Below are positions 37,961 through 46,250 of a stretch of DNA of 64,000 bases, piece by piece. Under the pieces are notes generated by a model. The model saw only the letters and a program-made list of their open reading frames with translations. It had not been told where the DNA came from and ran no database searches. The position numbers and the translations under genes are program-made. Within the stretch, counting starts at the first letter, position 1. Each line of letters starts with the position of its first letter. This DNA is from Bacteroidales bacterium UBA5197. GTDB lineage: Bacteria; Bacteroidota; Bacteroidia; Bacteroidales; Lentimicrobiaceae. Location of the stretch: contig DHVX01000072.1 in NCBI GenBank assembly GCA_002412885.1, forward strand, positions 164,843 to 228,842. The letters run 5' to 3'.

Positions 37961-38322
37961 TAAAATTTAAGGCCTCCTTCCCTTGCTGCTTCAGCCAGGG
38001 ATTTGATTCTACCATGATACAGGTAACCATTACGATCGAAAACTACATTTTCGATTCCAGCTTCGAGTGCGCGCTGGGCAATAAGTTTACCAACTTCCTT
38101 CGCCTGCTCAATTTTGGCCATAGGGGTTCCTGCAACTTCAGGAACACGTGATGACGCAGAAACAAGGGTTTTGCCCTCAAGATCATTAACGATCTGAGCA
38201 TATATCTGTTTGTTGCTCCTGAATACTGTCAACCTTGGCTGCTCAGCAGTACCGGAAATCAACTTCCGGATTCTGAGTTTAATCCTGTGTCTACTGTATT
38301 CTTTTCTGTTTTTGATAGCCAT
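37960..38322 (-). CDS. rplR: 50S ribosomal protein L18
   Basis: 120 aa. RLTVFRSNKQIYAQIVNDLE, GKLIAQRALEAGIENVVFDR and the ending YHGRIKSLAEAAREGGLKF are L18 hallmarks. It carries 5S rRNA into the large subunit together with L5. Its stop overlaps the rpsE start. Confidence 0.98.
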   Translation of the reverse strand: MAIKNRKEYSRHRIKLRIRKLISGTAEQPRLTVFRSNKQIYAQIVNDLEGKTLVSASSRVPEVAGTPMAKIEQAKEVGKLIAQRALEAGIENVVFDRNGYLYHGRIKSLAEAAREGGLKF

Positions 38323-38376
38323 CCTTATCTTAGGAATTTTTTCCCGGTTACCCGGAAAGGTTGTTATTAACGATTT

Positions 38377-38934
38377 TTACTTATCAGATGCAGATTTTCC
38401 TGCTTTCTTCTTCACAATCTCACCCATGAACCTGATACCTTTTCCTTTGTATGGTTCGGGTTTGCGCAACGAGCGGATCTTTGCGGCAACTTGCCCCAAA
38501 AGCTGGCGATCGTACGATTTTAAAGTAATGGTAGGATTCTTTCCCCTTTCAGTTAAAGTTTCTACACTAACTTCGGCAGGCATTTCAAAGAAAATGTTGT
38601 GCGAATAACCCAATGCCAATTCCAGTGTGTTACCAACAGCAGAGGCTTTATATCCAACACCAACCAATTCCTGTACAACAGTAAAACCGTCGGAAACACC
38701 TTTAATCATATTGGCAAGCAATGATCTGTAAAGACCATGTTTGGATCTGGCTTCCTGAGTTTCATCTATTCTTCCAACCTGTAATTGGTTTCCTTCAATC
38801 TCAACGGTCAACAAATGCGAAATCTGCTGAGTAAGTTTTCCTAATTTACCTTCAACGGTAGCAAGATTCTCATCTGACACGGTGATTTTTACACCGGCGG
38901 GAATCTCAATAGGCATTTTTCCAATTCTTGACAT
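38377..38934 (-). CDS. rplF: 50S ribosomal protein L6
   Basis: 185 aa. Start MSRIGKMPIEIPAGVKITVS, middle GVSDGFTVVQELVGVGYKAS and end RKPEPYKGKGIRFMGEIVKK match the duplicated L6 fold. It lies near the factor-binding centre of the large subunit. Confidence 0.98.
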   Translation of the reverse strand: MSRIGKMPIEIPAGVKITVSDENLATVEGKLGKLTQQISHLLTVEIEGNQLQVGRIDETQEARSKHGLYRSLLANMIKGVSDGFTVVQELVGVGYKASAVGNTLELALGYSHNIFFEMPAEVSVETLTERGKNPTITLKSYDRQLLGQVAAKIRSLRKPEPYKGKGIRFMGEIVKKKAGKSASDK

Positions 38935-38951
38935 TATAAATCTCCTCTCAA

Positions 38952-39350
38952 TTAGCTAATGTAACACAATACCTCACCGCCAATTTGCAGGGTTTTGGCT
39001 TCTTTGTCAGTCATCAACCCTTTGTTGGTTGATAATATGGCAATTCCTAAGCCGTTTAAAACCCTTGGAAGCTCATCGGCACCAACATAGCGACGAAGGC
39101 CAGGCTTACTTATTCTTTCAAGTTTAGAGATCGCAGAAACCTTGGAAATCGGGTGATATTTCAACGCGATTTTTATGATTCCAGGGATGCTTTCATCCTC
39201 GAATTTGTAATTCAATATGTAACCCTTTTCAAATAAGATTTTGGTTATCTCCTTCTTCATTGTAGAAGTAGGAATTTCCACTATCCTGTGGTTGGCCATC
39301 ACGGCGTTCCTCACACGGGTCAGATAATCTGCAATAGGATCTGTTACCAT
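38952..39350 (-). CDS. rpsH: 30S ribosomal protein S8
   Basis: 132 aa. Start TDPIADYLTRVRNAVMANH, end GLGIAILSTNKGLMTDKEA and GGEVLCYIS are S8 signatures. S8 binds the central 16S domain and in E. coli represses the spc operon. It is between rpsN and rplF. Confidence 0.98.
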   Translation of the reverse strand: MVTDPIADYLTRVRNAVMANHRIVEIPTSTMKKEITKILFEKGYILNYKFEDESIPGIIKIALKYHPISKVSAISKLERISKPGLRRYVGADELPRVLNGLGIAILSTNKGLMTDKEAKTLQIGGEVLCYIS

Positions 39351-39387
39351 TTTATCCTTGAGTATTTCGTTTGTTCACTTAATTTAA

Positions 39388-39657
39388 TTACCAGCTGGCT
39401 TTCTTCACTCCCGGAATCAGACCTTCGAGGGCCATGAAACGGAAATTTATACGAGAAATTCCAAACTGACGCATGTAGCCTTTAGGACGGCCTGTTAATT
39501 TGCAACGATTGTGCAGACGTACCGGAGAAGCATTCTTCGGCAACTTTTGGAGTCCGATAAAATCACCGGCTTCTTTAAGTTCAGCGCGTTTGGCTGCATA
39601 TTTTGCAACAAGGCGCTCTCTTTTGCGCTCGCGTGCCTTCATTGATTCTTTTGCCAT
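39388..39657 (-). CDS. rpsN: 30S ribosomal protein S14, zinc-free form
   Basis: 89 aa from the ATG at 39657 (MAKESMKARERKRERLV). The C-terminal NRCKLTGRPKGYMRQFGISR has only one Cys, so this is the long, zinc-independent C-minus S14. The frame is open upstream to 39690, but those residues overlap rplE and do not fit the family. It lies just after rplE. Confidence 0.97.
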   Translation of the reverse strand: MAKESMKARERKRERLVAKYAAKRAELKEAGDFIGLQKLPKNASPVRLHNRCKLTGRPKGYMRQFGISRINFRFMALEGLIPGVKKASW

Positions 39658-39661
39658 ATCG

Positions 39662-40216
39662 TTATTTCTGATTTTTGAAAGGTAAACCAAATTCTTTTAA
39701 CAGTGCCAGACACTCATTGTCGCTGCGGGCGCTTGTAACAAAGGTAATATCCATACCATTGATCTTCGACACCTTATCAATAAGAATTTCCGGGAAAATA
39801 ATCTGCTCGGTTACTCCTAAAGTATAGTTTCCGCGACCGTCAAATCCTTTTTCGTTGATTCCACGGAAGTCTCTGATTCGAGGAATAGCAACAGAAACCA
39901 GACGATCAAGAAATTCATACATCCGGTCACCACGAAGGGTTACCCTGACTCCGATAGGCATGCCTTTGCGGAGTTTGAAGTTAGAAATATCCTTTTTCGA
40001 TTTTGTTGCTACAGCCTTCTGTCCCGACAAAGCAGTCAGTTCATTAATTCCGGCTTCGATTAATTTCTTGTCAGCAATTGCAGTTCCAAGACCCTGATTG
40101 ATGCTTATCTTAAGCAAACGGGGAACCTGCATTACAGATTTATACTGAAATTTTTCAGTAAGGGCAGGTACAACTTCCTCCCTGTATTTATCTCTTAAGC
40201 GTGGTGTATAGTTCAT
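39662..40216 (-). CDS. rplE: 50S ribosomal protein L5
   Basis: 184 aa. MQVPRLLKISINQGLGTAIA, RKGMPIGVRVTLRGDRMYEF and IPRIRDFRGINEKGFDGRGN are the L5 landmarks. It binds 5S rRNA with L18. Its ATG shares one base with the rplX stop (coupled translation). Confidence 0.98.
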   Translation of the reverse strand: MNYTPRLRDKYREEVVPALTEKFQYKSVMQVPRLLKISINQGLGTAIADKKLIEAGINELTALSGQKAVATKSKKDISNFKLRKGMPIGVRVTLRGDRMYEFLDRLVSVAIPRIRDFRGINEKGFDGRGNYTLGVTEQIIFPEILIDKVSKINGMDITFVTSARSDNECLALLKEFGLPFKNQK

Positions 40217-40539
40217 TACTTAATTACCTCCCCCGACTTTTTTGAATAACGGACTGATTTATTGGTTTTGGCATCAAGCTTTCTGCCAACACGTGTAGGT
40301 TTTCCGGTATTGTCAACAACCATAAGATTGGACACATGAATACCAGCTTCTTTTTTCTCAATACCACCCTGTGCATTCTTTGCATTGGGTTTGGTATGTT
40401 TAGAAATCAGGTTTAGGCCTTCAACAATGGCTTTTTGTTTTTCAACATCCACATCAAGGACTTTTCCCTGCTTCCCTTTCGAGTCGCCGGCTATTACCTT
40501 AACGGTATCGCCTTTTTTTATGCTAAGTTTTGTGCTCAT
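40216..40539 (-). CDS. rplX: 50S ribosomal protein L24
   Basis: 107 aa. The KOW motif KKGDTVKVIAGDSKGKQGKV opens the protein, followed by VEGLNLISKHTKPNAKNAQG. L24 starts large-subunit assembly. It is between rplN and rplE. Confidence 0.98.
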   Translation of the reverse strand: MSTKLSIKKGDTVKVIAGDSKGKQGKVLDVDVEKQKAIVEGLNLISKHTKPNAKNAQGGIEKKEAGIHVSNLMVVDNTGKPTRVGRKLDAKTNKSVRYSKKSGEVIK

Positions 40540-40554
40540 ATTATGCCTGACACT

Positions 40555-40923
40555 TTACAGCACCTCTGGTGCCAATGAAACAATTTTCATGTATTGTTTT
40601 TCACGCAATTCCCTGGCAACAGGACCAAAAATACGGGTTCCTGACATTTCACCAGCTGCGTTGAGCAATACAACTGCATTATCGTCAAAACGGATGTATG
40701 AACCATCGTTGCGACGAATCTCTTTTTTTGTACGGACAACCACTGCTTTTACAACTGTACCTTTCTTAATGTTTCCAGAAGGAATGGCATTTTTGACAGT
40801 CACAACAATTTTGTCGCCGATTGAGGCATATTTCTTACGTGTACCACCCAACACACGGATGCAAAGAACTTCTTTTGCTCCACTGTTATCGGCTACTGCA
40901 AGTCTTGATTCCTGTTGTATCAT
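40555..40923 (-). CDS. rplN: 50S ribosomal protein L14
   Basis: 122 aa, exact family length. MIQQESRLAVADNSGAKEVL, the KKGTVVKAVVVRTKKEIRR stretch and NAAGEMSGTRIFGPVARELR match L14, which forms an inter-subunit bridge. Confidence 0.98.
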   Translation of the reverse strand: MIQQESRLAVADNSGAKEVLCIRVLGGTRKKYASIGDKIVVTVKNAIPSGNIKKGTVVKAVVVRTKKEIRRNDGSYIRFDDNAVVLLNAAGEMSGTRIFGPVARELREKQYMKIVSLAPEVL

Positions 40924-40925
40924 AA

Positions 40926-41183
40926 TTACTTGGCCTTTTCAATGATTTCGATTAATCTCCAGCACTTGTTCTTGCTCAGCGGACGGGTTTCTGCAATGCG
41001 CACGGTATCACCGATGGTACATTCATTATTTTCGTCGTGTGCGGCAAATTTGGAGGTTTTTTTCACAAACTTTCCATATTTGGGATGCTTTTCGCGGCGT
41101 TCAATCTGAACGACTATCGATTTCTGCATTTTGTTGCTTACAACAACCCCAATTCTCTCTTTTCTCAGATTTCTGGTTTCCAT
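40926..41183 (-). CDS. rpsQ: 30S ribosomal protein S17
   Basis: 85 aa OB-fold protein. RIGVVVSNKMQKSIVVQIER, HPKYGKFVKKTSKFAAHDE and IAETRPLSKNKCWRLIEI are S17 signatures. Primary binder of the 5' domain of 16S rRNA. Confidence 0.98.
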   Translation of the reverse strand: METRNLRKERIGVVVSNKMQKSIVVQIERREKHPKYGKFVKKTSKFAAHDENNECTIGDTVRIAETRPLSKNKCWRLIEIIEKAK

Positions 41184-41194
41184 TGCTTTTCCGG

Positions 41195-41428
41195 TTATTT
41201 GTTGTTAACGGTAGCCTTACCCTGAGCCGCAGCTGCTTCATTAACCTTGCGATTATGCAATTCTGTAAGCATGCGGGCGATGGTCCTGCGGTAACTTTTT
41301 ATTTTATTGGGGTTCTCGAGAGGTGAAACAGCATGGTTCAGCTTGAGCTTGGTAAGCTGTTTACGCTCTTCCTCGAGCCTTTCAATAATCTCGGCTGTTG
41401 AAAGCTCTCTTATGACTTCTTGTTTCAT
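41195..41428 (-). CDS. rpmC: 50S ribosomal protein L29
   Basis: 77 aa. Two-helix protein with ELSTAEIIERLEEERKQLTK, LENPNKIKSYRRTIARMLTE. An Ala-rich tail of about ten residues extends the end. L29 lies by the polypeptide exit. Located between rplP and rpsQ. Confidence 0.97.
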   Translation of the reverse strand: MKQEVIRELSTAEIIERLEEERKQLTKLKLNHAVSPLENPNKIKSYRRTIARMLTELHNRKVNEAAAAQGKATVNNK

Positions 41429-41434
41429 CGTGCG

Positions 41435-41863
41435 TTATATTGATTCTTCAACGTAATCTCTTCTTACCACAAACTTTGTGGCTACAGGAAGTTTCTGGGC
41501 TCCCAGGCGAAGTGCTTCTTTTGCTACTTCTTCAGTTACTCCTTCTGCTTCAAACAACAGACGACCCGGGCTAATACGTGCCACGAAATATTCAGGAGCT
41601 CCTTTTCCTTTACCCATTCGGACTTCAGCAGGCTTTTTGGTAACAGGCTTATCCGGGAATATGCGGATCCAGATTTGACCTTCACGTTTCATGAAACGGC
41701 TGATTGCCTGACGGGCTGCTTCGATCTGCCTTCCGGTTATCCACGCTTCTTCCAGGGTTTTGATGCCGAATGAACCAAATGAAAGCTCTGCACCACGCTT
41801 GGTGTTGCCTTTCATTCTGCCTTTCTGCATTTTCCTGTATTTGGTTTTCTTTGGCTGTAACAT
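41435..41863 (-). CDS. rplP: 50S ribosomal protein L16
   Basis: 142 aa. LQPKKTKYRKMQKGRMKGNT, GRQIEAARQAISRFMKREG and GKGKGAPEYFVARISPGRLL are L16 hallmarks. It helps position tRNA in the large-subunit A site. Confidence 0.98.
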   Translation of the reverse strand: MLQPKKTKYRKMQKGRMKGNTKRGAELSFGSFGIKTLEEAWITGRQIEAARQAISRFMKREGQIWIRIFPDKPVTKKPAEVRMGKGKGAPEYFVARISPGRLLFEAEGVTEEVAKEALRLGAQKLPVATKFVVRRDYVEESI

Positions 41864-41907
41864 TATTATCGGGTATTGAACGTGTTTCTAACTCGTTATT
41901 TGACAAA

Positions 41908-42657
41908 TTATTTCTTACCGCGGTTACGGTTTCCAGCTCTCGGAGGTCTTCCACCACCTGGGCGCTGAGGCATTGACTTTTCACGTGGGTTGCCGGCTGC
42001 TACACTTTCTGTAGATGGGCTCAGGTCAACTTTTCCGTAAATCTCACCTTTACAAATCCATACTTTAATTCCAATCCTTCCGTAGGTTGTATGTGCTTCT
42101 GCTATCGCATAGTCAATATCAGCACGGAGGGTATGAAGTGGGGTACGGCCTTCTTTTATCATTTCGCTGCGTGCCATTTCAGCACCTGCCAAACGACCGG
42201 ATATAAGTACCTTTATTCCTTCTGCTCCAATGCGCATGGTAGAGGCTATTGCAGTTTTGATGGCGCGGCGGTATGAAATCCTGCCTTCAATCTGACGTGC
42301 AATTGCATTGGCTACGATTACTGCATCCATTTCAGGACGTTTGATCTCAGAAATGTTGATTTGAATCTCCTTTTTGGTGATTTTCTTCAACTCTTCTTTG
42401 AGTTTATCCACTTCCTGACCACCCTTACCAATAATGATACCCGGACGGGCAGTATGTATAGTAACGGTAACCAACTTAAGCGTGCGCTCAATTACAATTT
42501 TCGAAACACCGGCTTTGGATAAGCGGGCATTCAGATATTGGCGGATATGAAAATCTTCAACAAGTTTGTGCTCGAATTTCTTACCACCATACCAGTTGGA
42601 ATCCCAACCCCTGATGATGCCTAACCTGTTACCTATTGGATTTGTCTTTTGTCCCAT
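41908..42657 (-). CDS. rpsC: 30S ribosomal protein S3
   Basis: 249 aa. MGQKTNPIGNRLGIIRGWDS start, the KH-domain loop RPGIIIGKGGQEVDKL and GCIGIKV-like TTYGRIGIKVWICKGEIYG. A basic Arg/Gly/Pro tail of about 30 residues closes the protein. S3 surrounds the mRNA entry and has helicase-like action. Confidence 0.98.
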   Translation of the reverse strand: MGQKTNPIGNRLGIIRGWDSNWYGGKKFEHKLVEDFHIRQYLNARLSKAGVSKIVIERTLKLVTVTIHTARPGIIIGKGGQEVDKLKEELKKITKKEIQINISEIKRPEMDAVIVANAIARQIEGRISYRRAIKTAIASTMRIGAEGIKVLISGRLAGAEMARSEMIKEGRTPLHTLRADIDYAIAEAHTTYGRIGIKVWICKGEIYGKVDLSPSTESVAAGNPREKSMPQRPGGGRPPRAGNRNRGKK

Positions 42658-42703
42658 TCAACAAATAATTAATTGGTTGTTTAAAGCCTGCTTTGCAGTA
42701 AAT

Positions 42704-43111
42704 CTATTTTTCTTCAGTTATCATGTTATCGATCAACAACGTTACATGATTTGAACGTTTGCGGATTCTGTGTGCACGTCCCTGAGGAGCGGTGCGAATA
42801 CGTTTCAATTGACGGCCACCATCAACACCCACCTCTTTGATATACAAGCTGGTGTCTTCAATACGAATGCCTTCATTTTTTGCCTGCCAGTTGGCAAGTG
42901 CAGATAAAAGCAGCTTGTGAAGCCTGGTGCTTGCATCCTGTGGAGAATGTTTCAGAACATGTAATGCATGTTCAACTTTCATACCCCGGATCATATCAGC
43001 GATCAGTCGCATTTTTCTGGGCGATGTAGGACAATTTCTGAGCGTAGCAAAAGATACACTCTTCTTTGCTTCCTTAATCTGCTCAGCTTTAATTTGTTTT
43101 CGTGCTCCCAT
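42704..43111 (-). CDS. rplV: 50S ribosomal protein L22
   Basis: 135 aa. LRNCPTSPRKMRLIADMIRG and the loop RQLKRIRTAPQGRAHRIRKR are the L22 signatures. L22 lines the peptide exit tunnel. Between rpsS and rpsC. Confidence 0.98.
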   Translation of the reverse strand: MGARKQIKAEQIKEAKKSVSFATLRNCPTSPRKMRLIADMIRGMKVEHALHVLKHSPQDASTRLHKLLLSALANWQAKNEGIRIEDTSLYIKEVGVDGGRQLKRIRTAPQGRAHRIRKRSNHVTLLIDNMITEEK

Positions 43112-43125
43112 TGTTAAATCCTTCT

Positions 43126-43404
43126 TTATTTTTTACCTTTATCTTTACTTCCGGCGTGTCCTCTGAATATACGTGTAGGTGAAAACTCTCCGAGTTTGTG
43201 GCCTACCATGTTTTCAGTTACATATACCGGAATGAACTTGTTCCCGTTGTGGACAGCGATAGTCTGGCCGACAAAGTCAGGAGATATCATTGAAGCACGC
43301 GACCAGGTTTTAATTACAACCTTTTTGTTTGTGCTGATGGCATCCAGTACTTTTTTTTCTAATTTGTACTCGATATATGGACCTTTTTTTAGCGAACGGC
43401 TCAT
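43126..43404 (-). CDS. rpsS: 30S ribosomal protein S19
   Basis: 92 aa. MSRSLKKGPYIEYKLEKKVL start, IKTWSRASMISPDFVGQTIA and GHKLGEFSPTRIFRGHAG are diagnostic. S19 pairs with S13 in the head of the small subunit. Confidence 0.98.
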   Translation of the reverse strand: MSRSLKKGPYIEYKLEKKVLDAISTNKKVVIKTWSRASMISPDFVGQTIAVHNGNKFIPVYVTENMVGHKLGEFSPTRIFRGHAGSKDKGKK

Positions 43405-43427
43405 GTTTAATGCTGGTTAAGGGTCAA

Positions 43428-44252
43428 TTACTTTTTCCTTCTTTCGATGATGTATTTATTCGAAGCTTTCTTCGGATAACGGGTCTTGTATCCCTTTGCA
43501 GGTAGTCCCTTGCGTGATCGCGGATGTCCTCCGGTTGCACGACCTTCTCCACCACCCATCGGGTGATCTACAGGGTTCATTACTACTGCACGAACGCGTG
43601 GTCTGCGTCCAAGCCAACGTGTACGGCCAGCTTTTCCGGATACTTCAAGGTTATGTTCTGTATTGGAAACATTTCCTATGGTAGCTTTGCATGTTTGTAA
43701 AATCATGCGGGTTTCTCCTGAAGGAAGTTTAATTACAGCAAATTTACCATCACGTGACATCAGCTGGGCAGATGAACCTGCGCTGCGTGCCATTTTTGCT
43801 CCCTGTCCTGGCCTGAGTTCAATGTTATGAATCACAGTTCCGAAAGGAATTTCGCTCAGGTAAAGCGTATTTCCAACATCTGGCTGAGCACCTTTACCAC
43901 TGATTACTTCCTGGCCTACTTTCAGTCCATTTGGAGCAACAATGTAACGCTTCTCACCATCAGCATAAAAAAGCAAAGCAATACGTGCAGTACGATTTGG
44001 ATCGTATTCAATGGTTTTTACTGTTGCCGGAATGTCTTCCTTGTCCCTTTTGAAATCAATCAAACGGTACTTTTGCTTGTGACCACCACCAATAGACCTC
44101 ATGGTCATTTTTCCGGTGTTGTTTCGGCCTCCAGAGTTCTTCATCGGCTGCAACAAGCTCTTTTCAGGCCCTTTTGCAGTTATGTCATCCAGCGCACTTA
44201 CAACTTTGAAGCGCTGACTTGATGTTGTCGGTTTGAATTTTTTTAAAGCCAT
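43428..44252 (-). CDS. rplB: 50S ribosomal protein L2
   Basis: 274 aa. GRNNTGKMTMRSIGGGHKQK and the peptidyl-transferase-proximal VVMNPVDHPMGGGEGRATGG signature (with the conserved His) are present. L2 is needed for subunit joining and peptide-bond formation. Confidence 0.98.
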   Translation of the reverse strand: MALKKFKPTTSSQRFKVVSALDDITAKGPEKSLLQPMKNSGGRNNTGKMTMRSIGGGHKQKYRLIDFKRDKEDIPATVKTIEYDPNRTARIALLFYADGEKRYIVAPNGLKVGQEVISGKGAQPDVGNTLYLSEIPFGTVIHNIELRPGQGAKMARSAGSSAQLMSRDGKFAVIKLPSGETRMILQTCKATIGNVSNTEHNLEVSGKAGRTRWLGRRPRVRAVVMNPVDHPMGGGEGRATGGHPRSRKGLPAKGYKTRYPKKASNKYIIERRKK

Positions 44253-44257
44253 TATCT

Positions 44258-44548
44258 TTAAATATTGCTATAAAAATCAATTGTTTCACCCTCAGCTAAT
44301 GTTACAATAGCCTTTTTGTATGAATTTGCTCTTCCTTTAACCATCCCGGTTTTGGTAAACCTTGATTTGTTCTTTCCAGCATAATTCATCGTATTCACTT
44401 CGGTAACTGCTACACCGTAAATGTCTTCAATAGCTTTCTTGATCTGAAGCTTATTGGCGTCTTTTTGAACGATAAACCCGAAGCGTTTAAGCTTTTCGCC
44501 TAAGGCTGTCATCTTTTCCGTAACTACCGGCTTTATTATGATACCCAT
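44258..44548 (-). CDS. rplW: 50S ribosomal protein L23
   Basis: 96 aa. IIIKPVVTEKMTALGEKLKR and DANKLQIKKAIEDIYGVAVT match L23. It forms the docking site for trigger factor and SRP by the tunnel exit. It lies 5 bp before rplB. Confidence 0.98.
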   Translation of the reverse strand: MGIIIKPVVTEKMTALGEKLKRFGFIVQKDANKLQIKKAIEDIYGVAVTEVNTMNYAGKNKSRFTKTGMVKGRANSYKKAIVTLAEGETIDFYSNI

Positions 44549-44596
44549 CGTTTTTTGTGTTAATGGTTCTTATCTCAGCGCTTTGAGCGTGATTAA

Positions 44597-45226
44597 TTAA
44601 TTCGCAAAGGTTTTCTCAATTTCGGAAACTGAACTCTCGAGAATTATCAGGCTGTTAGCCTTGAGAATTTCATAAGTGTTTAGATCACAGGCCCTTATAA
44701 CCTTAGTGCGCTTCAGATTTCGGGAGGACAAATATAGTGTATTATTACTTTCGCCCAACACCATAAGTGTCTTTTTTTCTGAAAGTTGCAAATTACTCAG
44801 CATCTCGATAAACAGTTTGGTTTTGGGTTTCTCAAATTCGAAATCTTCAATTACCACAATACTGTTTTCACGTGCTTTATATGTTAAAGCTGACAAACGT
44901 GCAAGCTGTTTGAGCTTTTTATTGAGTTTGAAACTGTAGTCACGGGGCTGTGGTCCGAAAACTCTGGCACCACCACGCAACAATGGTGATTTAATACTTC
45001 CGGCACGAGCACCTCCTGTACCTTTTTGTTTTTTCAACTTCCTGGTACTTCCTGAAACCGTAGATTTCTCTTTTGAGCTATGTGTACCCTGACGCTGATT
45101 GGCCAGATACTGCTTGGTATCAAGATAGATAGCGTGATCGTTGGGATCAATGCCAAACACCGTGTCATCGAGGGATATGGTCCGATTGGTTTTCTCCCCT
45201 TTAATGTTATAAATTGTTAGCTCCAT
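44597..45226 (-). CDS. rplD: 50S ribosomal protein L4
   Basis: 209 aa. The extended loop sequence KQKGTGGARAGSIKSPLLRG with GGARVFGPQPRDYSFKLNKK is the L4 hallmark. L4 lines the exit tunnel; in E. coli it represses its own operon. Its start overlaps the rplC end by 10 bp. Confidence 0.98.
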   Translation of the reverse strand: MELTIYNIKGEKTNRTISLDDTVFGIDPNDHAIYLDTKQYLANQRQGTHSSKEKSTVSGSTRKLKKQKGTGGARAGSIKSPLLRGGARVFGPQPRDYSFKLNKKLKQLARLSALTYKARENSIVVIEDFEFEKPKTKLFIEMLSNLQLSEKKTLMVLGESNNTLYLSSRNLKRTKVIRACDLNTYEILKANSLIILESSVSEIEKTFAN

Positions 45227-45846
45227 CTTTCAAGAATTACATATGATCCGTTTGATCCGGGAACCGAACCTTTAACTACAACAAGATTTTTATCCTTTAT
45301 GATCTTTACAACCTGAAGGTTAATGGTTTTTATCCTCTTGTTACCCATTTGGCCTGCCATGCGGATACCTTTAAAAACCCTTGAAGGCCATGAAGATGCT
45401 CCGACTGATCCAGGTGCACGTAATCTGTTATGCTGTCCGTGAGTTGCTCCTCCGACTCCAGCAAAACCATGACGTTTTACTACACCCTGAAAACCTTTTC
45501 CTTTGGAAGTGCCGACTACGTCAACAAACTCGCCTTCAACAAACACATCTACCAAAACCTGCTCGCCAAATTGCTTGCGATGACCGGGTTCAAAACGTGT
45601 GAATTCAACAAGCTTCCGTTTAGGTGTTACTCCAGCTTTGGCAAAGTGACCAAGCTCACCTTTGGTGGTATGCTTTTCTTTTTTATCATCAAAAGCCAGC
45701 TGAATAGCATCATAACCATCAACTTCTTTGGTTTTGATCTGGGTGACATAGCATGGACCGGCTTCAATAACCGTACAGGGAATATTCTTGCCATTGGCAT
45801 CGAATATGCTTGTCATCCCAATTTTTTTTCCTATAATTCCTGACAT
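45217..45846 (-). CDS. rplC: 50S ribosomal protein L3
   Basis: 209 aa. MSGIIGKKIGMTSIFDANGK start, VVGTSKGKGFQGVVKRHGF and SWPSRVFKGIRMAGQMGNKR are L3 signatures; the loop reaches the peptidyl-transferase centre. Confidence 0.98.
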   Translation of the reverse strand: MSGIIGKKIGMTSIFDANGKNIPCTVIEAGPCYVTQIKTKEVDGYDAIQLAFDDKKEKHTTKGELGHFAKAGVTPKRKLVEFTRFEPGHRKQFGEQVLVDVFVEGEFVDVVGTSKGKGFQGVVKRHGFAGVGGATHGQHNRLRAPGSVGASSWPSRVFKGIRMAGQMGNKRIKTINLQVVKIIKDKNLVVVKGSVPGSNGSYVILERWS

Positions 45847-45914
45847 TGCAGTATCATGTTAATTTAATGATTCTTTTTTGCGAAGTTTCAAAAACGTCTG
45901 TACGTGTTTTGAAG

Positions 45915-46220
45915 TTAGACTTTGATCTCAACTTCTACACCACTTGGCAACTCAAGTTTCATGAGCGCATCGATGGTTTTGCTTGTTGTACTGTAGATAT
46001 CAAGAAGGCGCTTGTAAGAACTCAATTCGAACTGCTCTCTCGATTTCTTGTTGACAAAGGTTGACCTCAACACGGTGAAAATTTTCTTATTGGTTGGTAA
46101 GGGTATGGGCCCGTTAACAACTGCACCGGTGGATTTCACGGTCTTCACGATCTTTTCGGCAGATTTATCTACCAGATTGTGATCGTACGATTTCAGTTTT
46201 ATTCTGATCCTTTGGCTCAC
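45915..46220 (-). CDS. rpsJ: 30S ribosomal protein S10
   Basis: 101 aa. SQRIRIKLKSYDHNLVDKSA, VNGPIPLPTNKKIFTVLRST and RLLDIYSTTSKTIDALMKL are S10 (NusE) signatures. It follows fusA directly with no tuf gene in between, the Bacteroidota arrangement. Confidence 0.98.
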   Translation of the reverse strand: MSQRIRIKLKSYDHNLVDKSAEKIVKTVKSTGAVVNGPIPLPTNKKIFTVLRSTFVNKKSREQFELSSYKRLLDIYSTTSKTIDALMKLELPSGVEVEIKV

Positions 46221-46250
46221 TTTATTTAGGTTTTGATGTAAATTCTTCTT

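Noticed and set aside
41682..41984. Minus-strand frame across the rpsC-rplP junction
   Set aside because: Shadow of two ribosomal genes in other frames.
46221..46250. A tuf gene between fusA and rpsJ
   Set aside because: Only a 30-bp gap exists; the absence is the normal Bacteroidota arrangement.
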